Shown here: in pieces, positions 52,809-62,200 of the stretch
How positions within the stretch are numbered: the stretch's first letter is position 1
How the letters are laid out: the number at the start of each line of letters is the position of its first letter
From: Streptomyces tanashiensis
Lineage (GTDB): Bacteria > Actinomycetota > Actinomycetes > Streptomycetales > Streptomycetaceae
Length of the DNA stretch: 64,000 nucleotides
Reading direction: 5' to 3'
Assembly (NCBI RefSeq): GCF_014648895.1
Contig: NZ_BMRZ01000012.1
Span: 124,001 to 188,000 of the forward strand
Program-made: the position numbers and the translations under genes
The notes under the pieces: generated by a model
What the model was told of the DNA's origin: nothing
Databases searched by the model: none
Seen by the model: the letters and a program-made list of their open reading frames with translations, nothing else

Positions 52809-54032
52809 TCAACGCGGACCGTCCCCGCGCGTACGGCGGTCCCGTACCGCCCAGGCGACCGCGACGGCCCCCGCGACGGCGAACTCCGCGGCGACCAGGA
52901 CCCAGCCCTCCCCGTACCGCCCGCGTTCCGCGAGGAGCCCGAACAGGGGCGGGCCCACCGCGAACCCGGCGAAGAAGCCGGCGGCGACCAGCGCGGAGTC
53001 CTGCCCGGCCCGGCCGGGGGCGGACCGCTGCATCACCAGGACCATCGACACGGCGTTGCCGGACACGGCGAACACGCCGACCGCCACGGCGGCCACCCAC
53101 ACCAGCGGGCCGACACGGACGGCGGCGGCCAGCAGCACGGCCGCTCCCACCGCCCCGCCCGCGAGCAGGCCCGGCAGCCACGGGGCCCGGCCGGGCGTCG
53201 CCGCCCGGGACCAGCCGACGCGGCCGGCGATCCCGGCGATGCCGAGGACGGCGACCAGAGCGCCCGCCACCGTGGGCCCCATGCCGAGGCGTTGGGATCC
53301 GAACAGGGCGAGGTAGGTGTTGACGGAGGCGATGCCCGCACCGAGGAAGAGCGAGAAGGCGGCCAGCCAGGGCACGGGGCCACCGGCGCGGGACGGCGCC
53401 GGACCGCTCGCGGCCCCCCTCGGCGGCGGTGACGCGTCGGCCGGCAGCGCGCGCCGGGCCCACAGGGCCGCGAGGAGCGCCGCACCGGCGGCCACCCAGA
53501 CCGCGCCCCGCCAGCCGATCGCGCTCGCGGCCACGGCGAGGGGCAGCCCGGCCACGAAAGCGCCCAGTTGGACACCGGACTGCTTGGTGCCGGTGACCGC
53601 GCCCCTCCTCGGCGCCGGAACGGACGCCAGGATCGCCTTGTTCGTCGCCGGGTTGGCCAGCGCCTGGGGCAGGCCGCCGAGCGCGACGGCCACGAGCAGC
53701 AGACCGGAGCCGGGCGCGGCACCGATCAGGGCCAACGCCACCGCCGAGAGGGCGAGCAGGGTCACGAGGGCCCGGCGGGGACCGACGCGGTCGACGATCC
53801 GGCCGCCGGCGGGCGAGAGGACGGCCGCCGTGCCGAAGCCCACGGTGGTGGTCAGGCCCAGCACGGTCTCCGAGACACCGAGCCGGTCGACGAGACGGGG
53901 GCCCAGCGCTCCGAGCAGGAAGAGCTGCATCATCGAGAAGGCCATGGCCGTCGTCAGGAGCGCGGTCAGTCCGCGGGCGGCCCCCTCTCCGGTGTCGGGA
54001 GGTGCTTCCGCCGCCGTACCTGCGCTCCTCAC
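52809..54032 (-). CDS. MFS transporter (12 TM)
   Basis: This is a 407-aa major facilitator transporter with 12 hydrophobic segments. Motif A lies in GGRIVDRVGPRRALVTLLAL, and PQALANPATNKAILASVPAP and KQSGVQLGAFVAGLPLAVAA are as in CynX/NarK-like groups. GTG 54032 has GGGGAGGG seven bases upstream; the long open frame to 54362 was rejected as noncoding. The substrate is unknown. It is divergent from the small membrane protein and coupled to the GH88-like gene. Confidence 0.85.
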   Translation of the reverse strand: MRSAGTAAEAPPDTGEGAARGLTALLTTAMAFSMMQLFLLGALGPRLVDRLGVSETVLGLTTTVGFGTAAVLSPAGGRIVDRVGPRRALVTLLALSAVALALIGAAPGSGLLLVAVALGGLPQALANPATNKAILASVPAPRRGAVTGTKQSGVQLGAFVAGLPLAVAASAIGWRGAVWVAAGAALLAALWARRALPADASPPPRGAASGPAPSRAGGPVPWLAAFSLFLGAGIASVNTYLALFGSQRLGMGPTVAGALVAVLGIAGIAGRVGWSRAATPGRAPWLPGLLAGGAVGAAVLLAAAVRVGPLVWVAAVAVGVFAVSGNAVSMVLVMQRSAPGRAGQDSALVAAGFFAGFAVGPPLFGLLAERGRYGEGWVLVAAEFAVAGAVAVAWAVRDRRTRGDGPR

Positions 54033-54216
54033 CGCGTATCCCTCCCCTTCGGCGCTCGGGCCCGAACGCCGTCGCCTCGGAGGAGTCGTCGCGGCGCTGC
54101 CGGCAGTTCCCGGGGCGCTCTTGTGCGACACGTCACAGTCGCGGCCTCCCGACCCGGCAAGGGGTGGGGGCCGCGAGACGGTTGTACCCGCCCTCATGCC
54201 TCCGGGGAGGGGCGCC

Positions 54217-54243
54217 GGGAACCGGACGGTGCGACCGTCCGAC
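54217..54243 (+). promoter_or_regulatory. ECF-sigma-like promoter of the small membrane protein
   Basis: GGGAACC (54217-54223) is followed by CGTCCGAC (54236-54243), 14 bases after GGAAC. The core also forms an 8-bp perfect inverted repeat, CGGACGGT (54223-54230) / ACCGTCCG (54234-54241). It shares about 20 of 27 bases with the element at 44524. Confidence 0.5.
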
Positions 54244-54304
54244 TCCTCCGGAAACACGGCCCGATCCCTCCGGCGCCGTACAACACGCCCTGGAGAGGCC
54301 GCCG

Positions 54305-54514
54305 ATGAGCACGCCACGAGAACCGTCGTCCCCCGCGAAGGCGACAGGGCGGTTCCGGTCACCGCCCGTCGTCCTCGTCGGATTCCTCCTGCTGATGGCT
54401 CTGGTCTTCCTGGGGTCGTACGCGCTCGGAGCGGCCGTGGGGCCGGTCGGCCCTGACACGGACTCGCCGTCCACGACGAGTCCGACCCCCGGAACGAGTC
54501 ACACGCACCACTGA
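54305..54514 (+). CDS. small single-span membrane protein
   Basis: This is a 69-aa protein with a basic cytosolic N-terminus (residues 1-20), one hydrophobic helix (VVLVGFLLLMALVFLGSYAL, about 22-45), and an outside tail rich in Thr, Ser, Pro and ending in His residues. No family is recognised. ATG 54305 has GGAGAGG about seven bases upstream, and an ECF-like promoter precedes it, so an envelope-stress role is possible. It is divergent from the MFS gene. Confidence 0.7.
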   Translation: MSTPREPSSPAKATGRFRSPPVVLVGFLLLMALVFLGSYALGAAVGPVGPDTDSPSTTSPTPGTSHTHH

Positions 54515-54561
54515 ACGCTGTTGCGGCAGCCCTTTCAGGACGGGGGCGGATACGGCGGCGT

Positions 54562-55518
54562 TCAGCCGGATGCTTCGAGACGGCTGCGGCACGCCGTGGC
54601 GACGGCTTCGGCGATGCCGGGCATGTCGGGCCGCCAGGTGGGGTTGCAGTTCACCTCGCAGACGGCGAAGGAACCGTCCGCCTCGAAGAGGAGATCGACG
54701 CCGGCGACGCCGAGGCCGATGACGCCGGCCGCTTCGACGGCCAGCGCCTCCGCGTCCGGATGCCGGCCGGTGCAGACGGTGTGGGTCCCGCCCTGCGCCA
54801 GATTGGAGACGAGACGGTCGTCACGGGCTGTACGCACGGCGGCGGCCACGGCCCGGCCGTCGACCACGATGACGCGCAGGTCCCGGCCGTGGGAGTGGGC
54901 GACGTACCGCTGAAGGAGATAGGGGTGCCGGTCGTCCAGACTGCCCACCACCGCACGCAGCGACTTGTCGTCGGTGGCGAGGAACACCCGTCGGCCGCGA
55001 TGGCCACGCACCGCCTTCACCACGCACGGCTCCGGCACACCGGCATCGAGCACGTGCTCCAGGGGCGCGTCGGTGTGGCTGCGGGTGTCGGGGACGGGGA
55101 TGCCCGCGGCGGCGAGCTGCTGGATCTGCCAGAACTTGTTCACGGCCGTCAGGACCGCCTCGGCGGGGTTGATCAGCCGCGTGCCCATCGCGGCCAGGTG
55201 CCGTAGCAGGGTGATTTCCCTGTCGGCCGACAGCCGAGGCGTCGACAGGCGGGCGTAGGCCACAGCGGGCGCGGGGACCGGCCGCCCGCCGGTGTCGGCC
55301 AGCGTGAGCCGTCCGCCTTCCACGCCGAGTACCAGCCGGCTGCTGTGCACCACCGCGGTCCGATGCCCGAGCTCCGCCGCGAAGGCGGCGATGAGCGACG
55401 AGGTGACCGGCCCCGGGTCCCTGCCGGCAGCACCGTCCGCGCCCCGGCGGCGGCCAGGGCACAGCAGCAGCCAGGCACGTGCTTCGTCCACCGACGACAT
55501 GCCCGCCCCTTCGCTCAC
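54562..55518 (-). CDS. RimK-like ATP-grasp ligase
   Basis: This is a 318-aa cytosolic ATP-grasp enzyme that joins a carboxylate to an amine through an acyl phosphate. It has an N-terminal domain (ITLLRHLAAMGTRLINPAEA), then VNKFWQIQQLAAAGIPVPDT, CVVKAVRGHRGRRVFLATD, YLLQRYVAHSHGRDLRVIVV, and the metal-binding GVDLLFEADGSFAVCEVNCN. These are RimK/LysX features. GTG 55518 has GGAGGG upstream; ATG 55500 is the alternative. It is divergent from the NRPS genes, so tailoring of their product is possible, but it could be unrelated. Confidence 0.85.
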   Translation of the reverse strand: MSEGAGMSSVDEARAWLLLCPGRRRGADGAAGRDPGPVTSSLIAAFAAELGHRTAVVHSSRLVLGVEGGRLTLADTGGRPVPAPAVAYARLSTPRLSADREITLLRHLAAMGTRLINPAEAVLTAVNKFWQIQQLAAAGIPVPDTRSHTDAPLEHVLDAGVPEPCVVKAVRGHRGRRVFLATDDKSLRAVVGSLDDRHPYLLQRYVAHSHGRDLRVIVVDGRAVAAAVRTARDDRLVSNLAQGGTHTVCTGRHPDAEALAVEAAGVIGLGVAGVDLLFEADGSFAVCEVNCNPTWRPDMPGIAEAVATACRSRLEASG

Positions 55519-56042
55519 CGGCGCCCTCCAGGTCCGCGGTCACCTTGGCCTGCGCCTGACCTCGGGGGCCGGTGGCGGCGGCCAGGATGCGGGCCGGGTC
55601 AGGCCGATCTGCCGCCGGACGCTGGGAGTTTGACGCACTGTCAGTGTCGATCATACACACGGATGTTTGGGTGCAAGTCGGTTGAGCGGGCGCGGACATG
55701 GGGGCTGATTCCGGGCGGTGGACGGCTCTTGACGGTGTGTGGAGGTTGTGCGAATCTCTCGACAGGTCTGGACCAATGGTCTTCATCGGACGGGCCCGGA
55801 GATACCAGACGCCTCGGGGCATCCTGGCGTGTCCGGCGATCCTGACCGCGCACGGCCGTCGGCCGGTCCCCGGGGGGTGGACCTCAGCCGCACGGCGGCC
55901 GGTGGCGTCTCCGAACACGGCCGCCGATCAATGTCGTCGGCGTCCGAAGCACCGACGTGCGGCGGCCCTCGACCAAGGGCACGTCCGCACCTTCACCCCT
56001 GCTGCTCCTCCACTCCGCTCCCACGTCCTAAGTGAGCCGCCC
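55519..56042. promoter_or_regulatory. divergent region (524 nt) between ATP-grasp and NRPS genes
   Basis: No gene is well supported. On the minus strand TTGCAC is followed 15 bases later by TATGAT (55655-55650), a fair promoter for the ATP-grasp gene. A palindrome CACTGTCAGTG (55636-55646) overlaps its expected start and could be an operator. A 32-codon ORF follows (see findings). The plus-strand part before the NRPS is open in frame to 55698, but without similarity or a good ribosome site. Base composition drops in GC near 55630-55680. Confidence 0.45.
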
Positions 56043-59000
56043 ATGTCCGAAGTCCTCTCCCTGACCGACCGCATACCGGCCTCCCCGGCGCAGCAGGGCG
56101 TCTGGCTGACCGATCGGCTGGGACTGGCCCGCGAGGCGTTCCACATGCCTGTACGGATCTCCTTCGACCGGATCGACCCGGCGGCGCTGGGGCGCGCGGT
56201 GGCCGCCGTGACCAGGCGCCATCCGGCCCTGGCCGCCCGCCTGGTGGAACGTGACGGCCAGGTCTGGCAGGAACCCGCGGCGCGGCGGCCCGAACTGGTG
56301 CAGCACGAAGCGCCCGCGGACGAGGCGGATCTGGAGAGGCGACTGAAGGAGGAGGTCGCCCGCCCGTTCGCTCTGGAGACCGGCCCGCTCAGCCGCTTCA
56401 CCCTGTACCGGCGCGCCGACGGGAGCGCCGAACTGCTGGTCACCGCCCACCACTCGGTCTTCGACGGCAACTCCAAGGACGTCCTGACCCGGGACCTCGC
56501 AGCCGCGTACGGCTCGGCGCCCCTGCCCGCACCGACCGAGCCGGCCACGCCGCAGGCACCGGCATCGGACACCGTACGGCGGGCTGCCGAGTGGTACGGA
56601 CCGCGTTGGGCCACCGCGACCGAACCGGTCCTGCCCGGCGCGCCGCGCACCCCTGCCGCCGCCGGGTCCGGCGAGGCGATCGCATGGCGCCTCGACGGCG
56701 CCGAGGCGGACCGGTTGGCCACCACGGCCGCCCTCGGCGGCACCACCGTCTTCGAGTTCCTGCTCGCGGCCCTGCACGGGCTGCTGCGCCGCTACGGCGG
56801 CGAAGCGGTACCGGTGTCCGTCCCGCTCTCCACGCGGTCGCCCGAACTCCGCCAGGACATAGGGATGTTCGTCAACGAGCTGCCCGTCCACGCGCCTGTG
56901 GCCGACGCGTCACAGACGTTCACCGAGTTCGCCGCCGCCGTCCGGACCGAGCTGCGGGCCGGATACCCGTACCGCAAGGTGCCCTTCGGCACCGCCGTCG
57001 CCGGACTGACCCCCCGGGTCGGTCTGACCGCGGTCTCGCTCGGCTACCGCCGGCGCGGCCCGGACCCGGACTTCGGTGACACCGGCGCCCGGATCGACTG
57101 GGCCGTGTACAACCGCGCGGCGCGCAACACCCTCCATCTCCAGATCGTCGAGGCCCCCGGCACCCCGAGCGGAGGGCTTGACTTCAGCCTCCAGTACGAC
57201 CCGGCCGTCCTCGGCCCGGACGCGGCCGGCCGGATCGCCGGCCACTACCGCACCCTGCTCGCCGGCGCGGTCGCCGCGCCCGGCGCCCGGCTCCTCGACC
57301 TGCCCCTCCTGGACGCCGCCGAACTCCGGGCCGTCACCACCGAGCCCAACGCCACGGACCGGCCCTATCCGGCCGACCGGACCGTGCTCGACCTGGTCCG
57401 CGCCCAGGCCGCCGCCGCCCCCGACGCGATCGCGGTCAGCGCCGGCGGCCATCACCTCAGCTACAGCGAACTGCTCGTCCGTTCCGCGCAGTTGGCCGCA
57501 GCATTGCATGCCGCTGGTGTGCGGCCCGGCGACCTGGTCGCCCTCCATCTGGGCCGCACCGCCGACCTGCCCGCCGCGCTGCTCGCCACCCTCGCCACCG
57601 GCGCGGCGTACCTGCCCCTGGACCCCGGCTATCCGGCCGAGCGCCTCGCCGGCGTCCTGCGCGACTCCGGAGCCGTTCTGGTGCTCGCCGACCGCGAGCC
57701 CGCGCCCGCGGTCGCCGCCGCCGCCCCGGCGGTCCTGCGGCTCCCGGCGCCGTCGGCGCAGGACGCGGCCGTGGGCGCCCCCGGCGCCTCCCCGGGTCCG
57801 GACGACGTGGCGTACGTCCTCTACACCTCCGGCTCCACGGGCCGACCCAAGGGCGTCGCCGTCGGCCATCGGGCCTTGGTCAACCTGCTCACCTCCTTCG
57901 CCGACCGGCTCGACTCCGGCCCTCGGCACGCCTGGCTCGGCCTGACCTCGCTCTCGTTCGACATCTCCGCGCTGGAGCTCTACCTGCCGCTGATCACCGG
58001 GGGCCGCCTGGTCCTGGCCCCGGACGGCCTCGCCGTCGACGGCCCCGGGCTGCTCGCGCTGATCGGCACCGAGGGCGTCACCCACGTCCAGGCCACGCCG
58101 TCCGGATGGCGGGTCATGCTCACGGCGGGCACGGGCATCGGGCCGCTCACCACCGTCACGGCTCTGGCCGGCGGCGAGGCGCTTCCGCTCCCGCTCGCCC
58201 GCGCACTGCGCGCCCGCACCGCCCGGCTGTTCAATGTGTACGGGCCCACCGAGACCACCGTCTGGTCCACCTGCGCCGAGATCCCCGCCGACCCCGAGCA
58301 GGTCCGGATCGGCCGTCCGATCGCCAACACGCAGGTCTACGTGGTCGACGCACACCTGCGACCCACCCCGCTCGGCATCCCCGGCGAACTGCTGATCGGC
58401 GGGGACGGCGTCGCCCACGGCTACCTCGGCCGGCCGGAACTCACCGCCGAACGCTTCGTCCCGAACCCCTTCGGCCCGCCCGGCACCCGGCTGTACCGCA
58501 CCGGGGACCAGGCCGTCCGGACACCCGACGGCGACATCGACTTCCTCGGCCGGATCGACGACCAGGTCAAGATCCGCGGCCACCGGATCGAGCTCGGCGA
58601 GATCGAGTCCGCTCTGCTGGAGCACCCGGCCCTCGCCCAGGCCGCGGTCGCCGTCCGCACCGAGGACGACGGTGAGCCCTTTCTCGCCGGCTACCTGGTG
58701 CCGGCCACCGGAGCCCCGGCGCCCGACCCCTCCGGCCTGCGCGACTTCCTGACGCGCACGCTCCCGGCCGCGATGACGCCGCAGCGCTGGCTCGTCATGG
58801 AGCGCCTGCCGCTCACCCCCAACGGCAAGCTGGACCGTCGCGCCCTGCCGGTTCCGGCACGCGAGGCTCCGGCGCCACAGGCCGCGGGTACCGGCGACGA
58901 GACGACCGAGACGGTCCGCCGGATCTGGGCCGAGGTGCTGAACCTCCCCGACGTCGGCCCCGAGGACGACCTGTTCGACCTCGGCGGGCATTCACTGACG

Positions 59001-59117
59001 GTGGTGCAGATCGCCGCCCGCATCCGCGACGCGCTCGGCGTGGACGTCGACTTCGACGTCTTCTTCGACCTCCCGACGCCGGCCGCCATCGCCGCCGCCG
59101 TCCGCGAGCGCCGGTAG
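56043..59117 (+). CDS. nonribosomal peptide synthetase, one C-A-T module
   Basis: This is a 1024-aa NRPS module. The condensation domain covers about 8-430 with HHSVFDG (H136, H137, D141). The adenylation domain covers about 440-940: YVLYTSGSTGRPKG, NVYGPTETTVWSTC, LYRTGDQAVRTPDGDIDFLG, and LTPNGKLDRRALP with the catalytic Lys. The carrier domain is 945-1020, with S984 in LGGHSL. My read of the specificity pocket is D-I-L-Q-L-G-V-V-W-K, close to the glycine code. An N-terminal C domain with no upstream module suggests acyl capping or a donor in trans. ATG 56043 has only a weak ribosome site. No MbtH gene is in the window. Confidence 0.93.
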   Translation: MSEVLSLTDRIPASPAQQGVWLTDRLGLAREAFHMPVRISFDRIDPAALGRAVAAVTRRHPALAARLVERDGQVWQEPAARRPELVQHEAPADEADLERRLKEEVARPFALETGPLSRFTLYRRADGSAELLVTAHHSVFDGNSKDVLTRDLAAAYGSAPLPAPTEPATPQAPASDTVRRAAEWYGPRWATATEPVLPGAPRTPAAAGSGEAIAWRLDGAEADRLATTAALGGTTVFEFLLAALHGLLRRYGGEAVPVSVPLSTRSPELRQDIGMFVNELPVHAPVADASQTFTEFAAAVRTELRAGYPYRKVPFGTAVAGLTPRVGLTAVSLGYRRRGPDPDFGDTGARIDWAVYNRAARNTLHLQIVEAPGTPSGGLDFSLQYDPAVLGPDAAGRIAGHYRTLLAGAVAAPGARLLDLPLLDAAELRAVTTEPNATDRPYPADRTVLDLVRAQAAAAPDAIAVSAGGHHLSYSELLVRSAQLAAALHAAGVRPGDLVALHLGRTADLPAALLATLATGAAYLPLDPGYPAERLAGVLRDSGAVLVLADREPAPAVAAAAPAVLRLPAPSAQDAAVGAPGASPGPDDVAYVLYTSGSTGRPKGVAVGHRALVNLLTSFADRLDSGPRHAWLGLTSLSFDISALELYLPLITGGRLVLAPDGLAVDGPGLLALIGTEGVTHVQATPSGWRVMLTAGTGIGPLTTVTALAGGEALPLPLARALRARTARLFNVYGPTETTVWSTCAEIPADPEQVRIGRPIANTQVYVVDAHLRPTPLGIPGELLIGGDGVAHGYLGRPELTAERFVPNPFGPPGTRLYRTGDQAVRTPDGDIDFLGRIDDQVKIRGHRIELGEIESALLEHPALAQAAVAVRTEDDGEPFLAGYLVPATGAPAPDPSGLRDFLTRTLPAAMTPQRWLVMERLPLTPNGKLDRRALPVPAREAPAPQAAGTGDETTETVRRIWAEVLNLPDVGPEDDLFDLGGHSLTVVQIAARIRDALGVDVDFDVFFDLPTPAAIAAAVRERR

Positions 59118-59134
59118 ACCCCTTCCCCGGCACA

Positions 59135-59163
59135 CCGGGCACGGGCCGCTCGGCCGTGCCCGG
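59135..59163 (+). terminator. hairpin between the two NRPS genes
   Basis: A 10-bp stem (CCGGGCACGG 59135-59144 with CCGTGCCCGG 59154-59163) starts 17 bases after the first NRPS stop and lies about 57 bases before the next start. It may attenuate or process the transcript, adjusting the ratio of the two synthetases. Confidence 0.5.
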
Positions 59164-59220
59164 CCCCCGCCGCGTCCGCACCCTCCGACTCCCTCCCCGA
59201 ACGCCCCGAACAGGAACCCG

Positions 59221-62200
59221 ATGACGGACACCCAGGACCTGCCCGCAGGCTGGTCCGAAGCCAAGCGCGCCCTGCTCAGCCGACGGCTGCGCGGCGCCTC
59301 AGCCCCCGCCCGGGTGGTGGACCCGCGCCCGGCGGGCACGGCACCGCCCCTCTCCAGCGGCCAGGAACGGCTCTGGTTCATGGACCAGTTCGCTCCCGGC
59401 TCCACGGCCTACACGCTGGCGCCGGCCCGCCGCCTCCGGGGCCCCTTCGACCGGGCCGCGCTGGACGCCGCGCTGACCGACCTGGTGGCCCGGCACGAAA
59501 GCCTGCGGATGACCTTCCGCACCACCGAAGGCGGTACGGCCGAGGTGAGGGTCGCCGAACCCGCGCCGTTCGCCGCCCTGCACGTGGACGCAGGAGCCGA
59601 CCCCGACCCGGAGGCGCGCGCCGCCGCCGAACTCGGCGCGCTGATCGCGGAGCCCTTCGACCTCCGGACCGGCCCGCTCCTGCGCGCCCTGGTGGTCCGG
59701 GTCGCCGAGGACGACCACGTTCTCGCCCTGGTGATGCACCACATCATCTGCGACGGCTGGTCGATCGACCTCCTCAACCGCGAGATCGACGTCCGCTACG
59801 CCCATCACGCCCACGGCACCCCGGGTGAACTGCCGCGTCTCGACGTGCAGTTCGGGGACTACGCGGCCTGGCAGCGGGACCGTCTGGAGCACGGGCACCT
59901 CGCCGCCTCGCGCGACTACTGGCGCACCGCCCTCGACGGCGTCCCGGCCCTGGAGCTGCCCTCCGACCGCCCCCGGCCGCCCGTGTTCACCTTCGACGGG
60001 GCCGCGACCGAGTTCCGCTGGAGCCCGGAGCTCTCCCGCCGGATCGGCGAGGTGGCGCGGGCGTACGGAGCCTCCCCGTACATGGTGCTCATGGCCGCGT
60101 TCCAGGCCCTGCTGGGCCGGCACTCCGGCCGGCGCGACTTCGCCGTCGGCTCCGCCGTCGCCGGCCGTCTCCACCGCGAACTCGAGAACGTGGTGGGCGC
60201 GTTCGTCAACATGCTGCCGATCCGCGCCCGGCTCTCCGCCGAACTGGAGTTCGGTCAGCTGATCAGCCGGGTCCGCGAGACCACGCTCGACGCGTACGCG
60301 CACCAGGAGGTGCCGTTCGAGCAGATGGTCAACGACCTCGCCGTGGAGCGCGACGTCAGCCGCGCCGCCGTCTTCCAGACCACCTTCGCCTTCCAGAACT
60401 ACGGCGACCGCGCCGCCGGTCCCGCGTCGGGCCCCGCGGGCCTGGACTCCCGGGGATTCGGCTACGAGGCCACCACCACCCACGCCGACCTCGCCCTCTA
60501 CATGCGCGAGGAGGCCGACGGCGGCCTCTACGGTCTGCTCACCTACCGCACCGACCTCTTCGACGCCGGCACCGTCGAGCGCCTCGCCGAACGGTTCGAG
60601 CTGCTGACCGCGGCCGGCGTCGCCGACCCCACGCTGCCGGTCGACCGGCTCCCGCTGCTCACCGCGGCCGAGCGCACGGCCGTCCTCGAGACCTGGGCCT
60701 CCGGTCCCGCGCTGCCGGAAGGCGGTCCCGCCACGCTCACCCAGGCGCTGGCCCGGACGGCGGCCCGGACACCCGAGGCGCCGGCGCTGGTCTTCGAGGA
60801 CCGCACGCTGACCTACGGCGACCTCGACCGCCGCGCCGACGCCATGGCCCGGCGTCTGCGGACGCTGGGCGTGGGGGCGGACGACCGGGTGGCCGTCTGC
60901 CTGGAGCAGTCCCCCGAGCTGGCGGTGGCGCTGGTCGCCGTCCTGAAGGCCGGCGGCGGGTATCTGCCGCTCGACCCCGAGCAGCCCCCCGCCCGGCTCG
61001 CCCACCTGGTCGCCGACGCCGGAGCGAAGGTCCTGATCACCGACACCGTGCTGCGACCGCGGTTCGGCGACCACCCGGCGGCCGACCTGCTGACCGACGA
61101 CGCCGCCGACACGGGCGAGGGGGACGGAGCGCCTCTGGAGGAGGTGTCCGGCGCCGACCACCTCGCCTACGTGATCTACACCTCGGGCTCCACCGGTACG
61201 CCCAAGGGGGTCGCGGTGCAGCACCGCCAGCTCCTCAACTACCTGGCGGGCGCGCGCGAGCGGCTGCGGATCGAGCCCGGGGCCTCCTACGGGCTGCTGC
61301 AGTCGCTCTCCTTCGACTTCAGCATGACCATGCTCTACCTGGCGCTCACGACCGGCGGCCGTGTGCACCTGCTGCCGCGCCGGATCGCGGGCGTGGAACT
61401 GGCCGCGGAGATCGAGCGGGCCGGCATCGACTACCTGAAGATGACGCCGTCCCACCTGGCCGCGCTGACCGCCGACGCACCGCTCGACCGGCTGCTGCCG
61501 CGCCGGGCGCTGGTCCTCGGCGGCGAGGCCGGCAACTGGTCCTGGGCGGCGGGCATCGCCGCGCTCGGCCGGTGCGCGGTGTTCAACCACTACGGGCCGA
61601 CCGAGGCGACGGTGGGGATCACCGTCCACGAGGTCACCGCCGAGGGCCTGGACGCGCCGGGCAGCACCCCGATCGGCACCCCGCTGGCGGGCGGCCGCTG
61701 CTACGTCCTCGACGAGACCCGCCACCCGGTTCCGCCGGGTGTCACCGGTGAGTTGTACCTGGGCGGGGACCGGCTGGCCCGCTGCTACCTCGGGCGGCCG
61801 GACCTGACGGCCGAGCGGTTCCTGCCCGATCCGTACGGCACCGGCCCGGGCTCCCCCGAGACCGGCGGCCCGCGGATGTACCGCACCGGCGACCTCGCGC
61901 GCTGGCGGGCCGACGGGGTACTGGAGTACCTGGGCCGGAGCGACGACCAGATCAAGGTCCGCGGCTACCGGGTCGAGCCCGGCGAGATCGAGGCCGCGCT
62001 GACCGCCCTGCCCGGCATCACCCAGGCGGTGGTCCTGGCCCGCGGCGAGGGCGTCCGACAGAACCTCGTCGCCTACCTGGAACGCCCCGCCGGTGGCGAA
62101 CCGCCGTCCGCCGCCGACCTGCGCGCCGCCCTGGGCGAGGTCCTGCCGGACTACATGGTCCCCGCCCGCTACGTGGTGCTGGAGCGGCTGCCGCTGCTCG

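Noticed and set aside
54033..54362. N-terminal extension of the MFS gene to 54362
   Set aside because: The extension is Arg/Pro-rich noncoding-like sequence that overlaps the divergent gene; GTG 54032 has a good ribosome site and gives the family length.
55698..56042. Extended N-terminus of the first NRPS from base 55698
   Set aside because: The extra 115 residues show no domain similarity, and the condensation domain begins just after ATG 56043.
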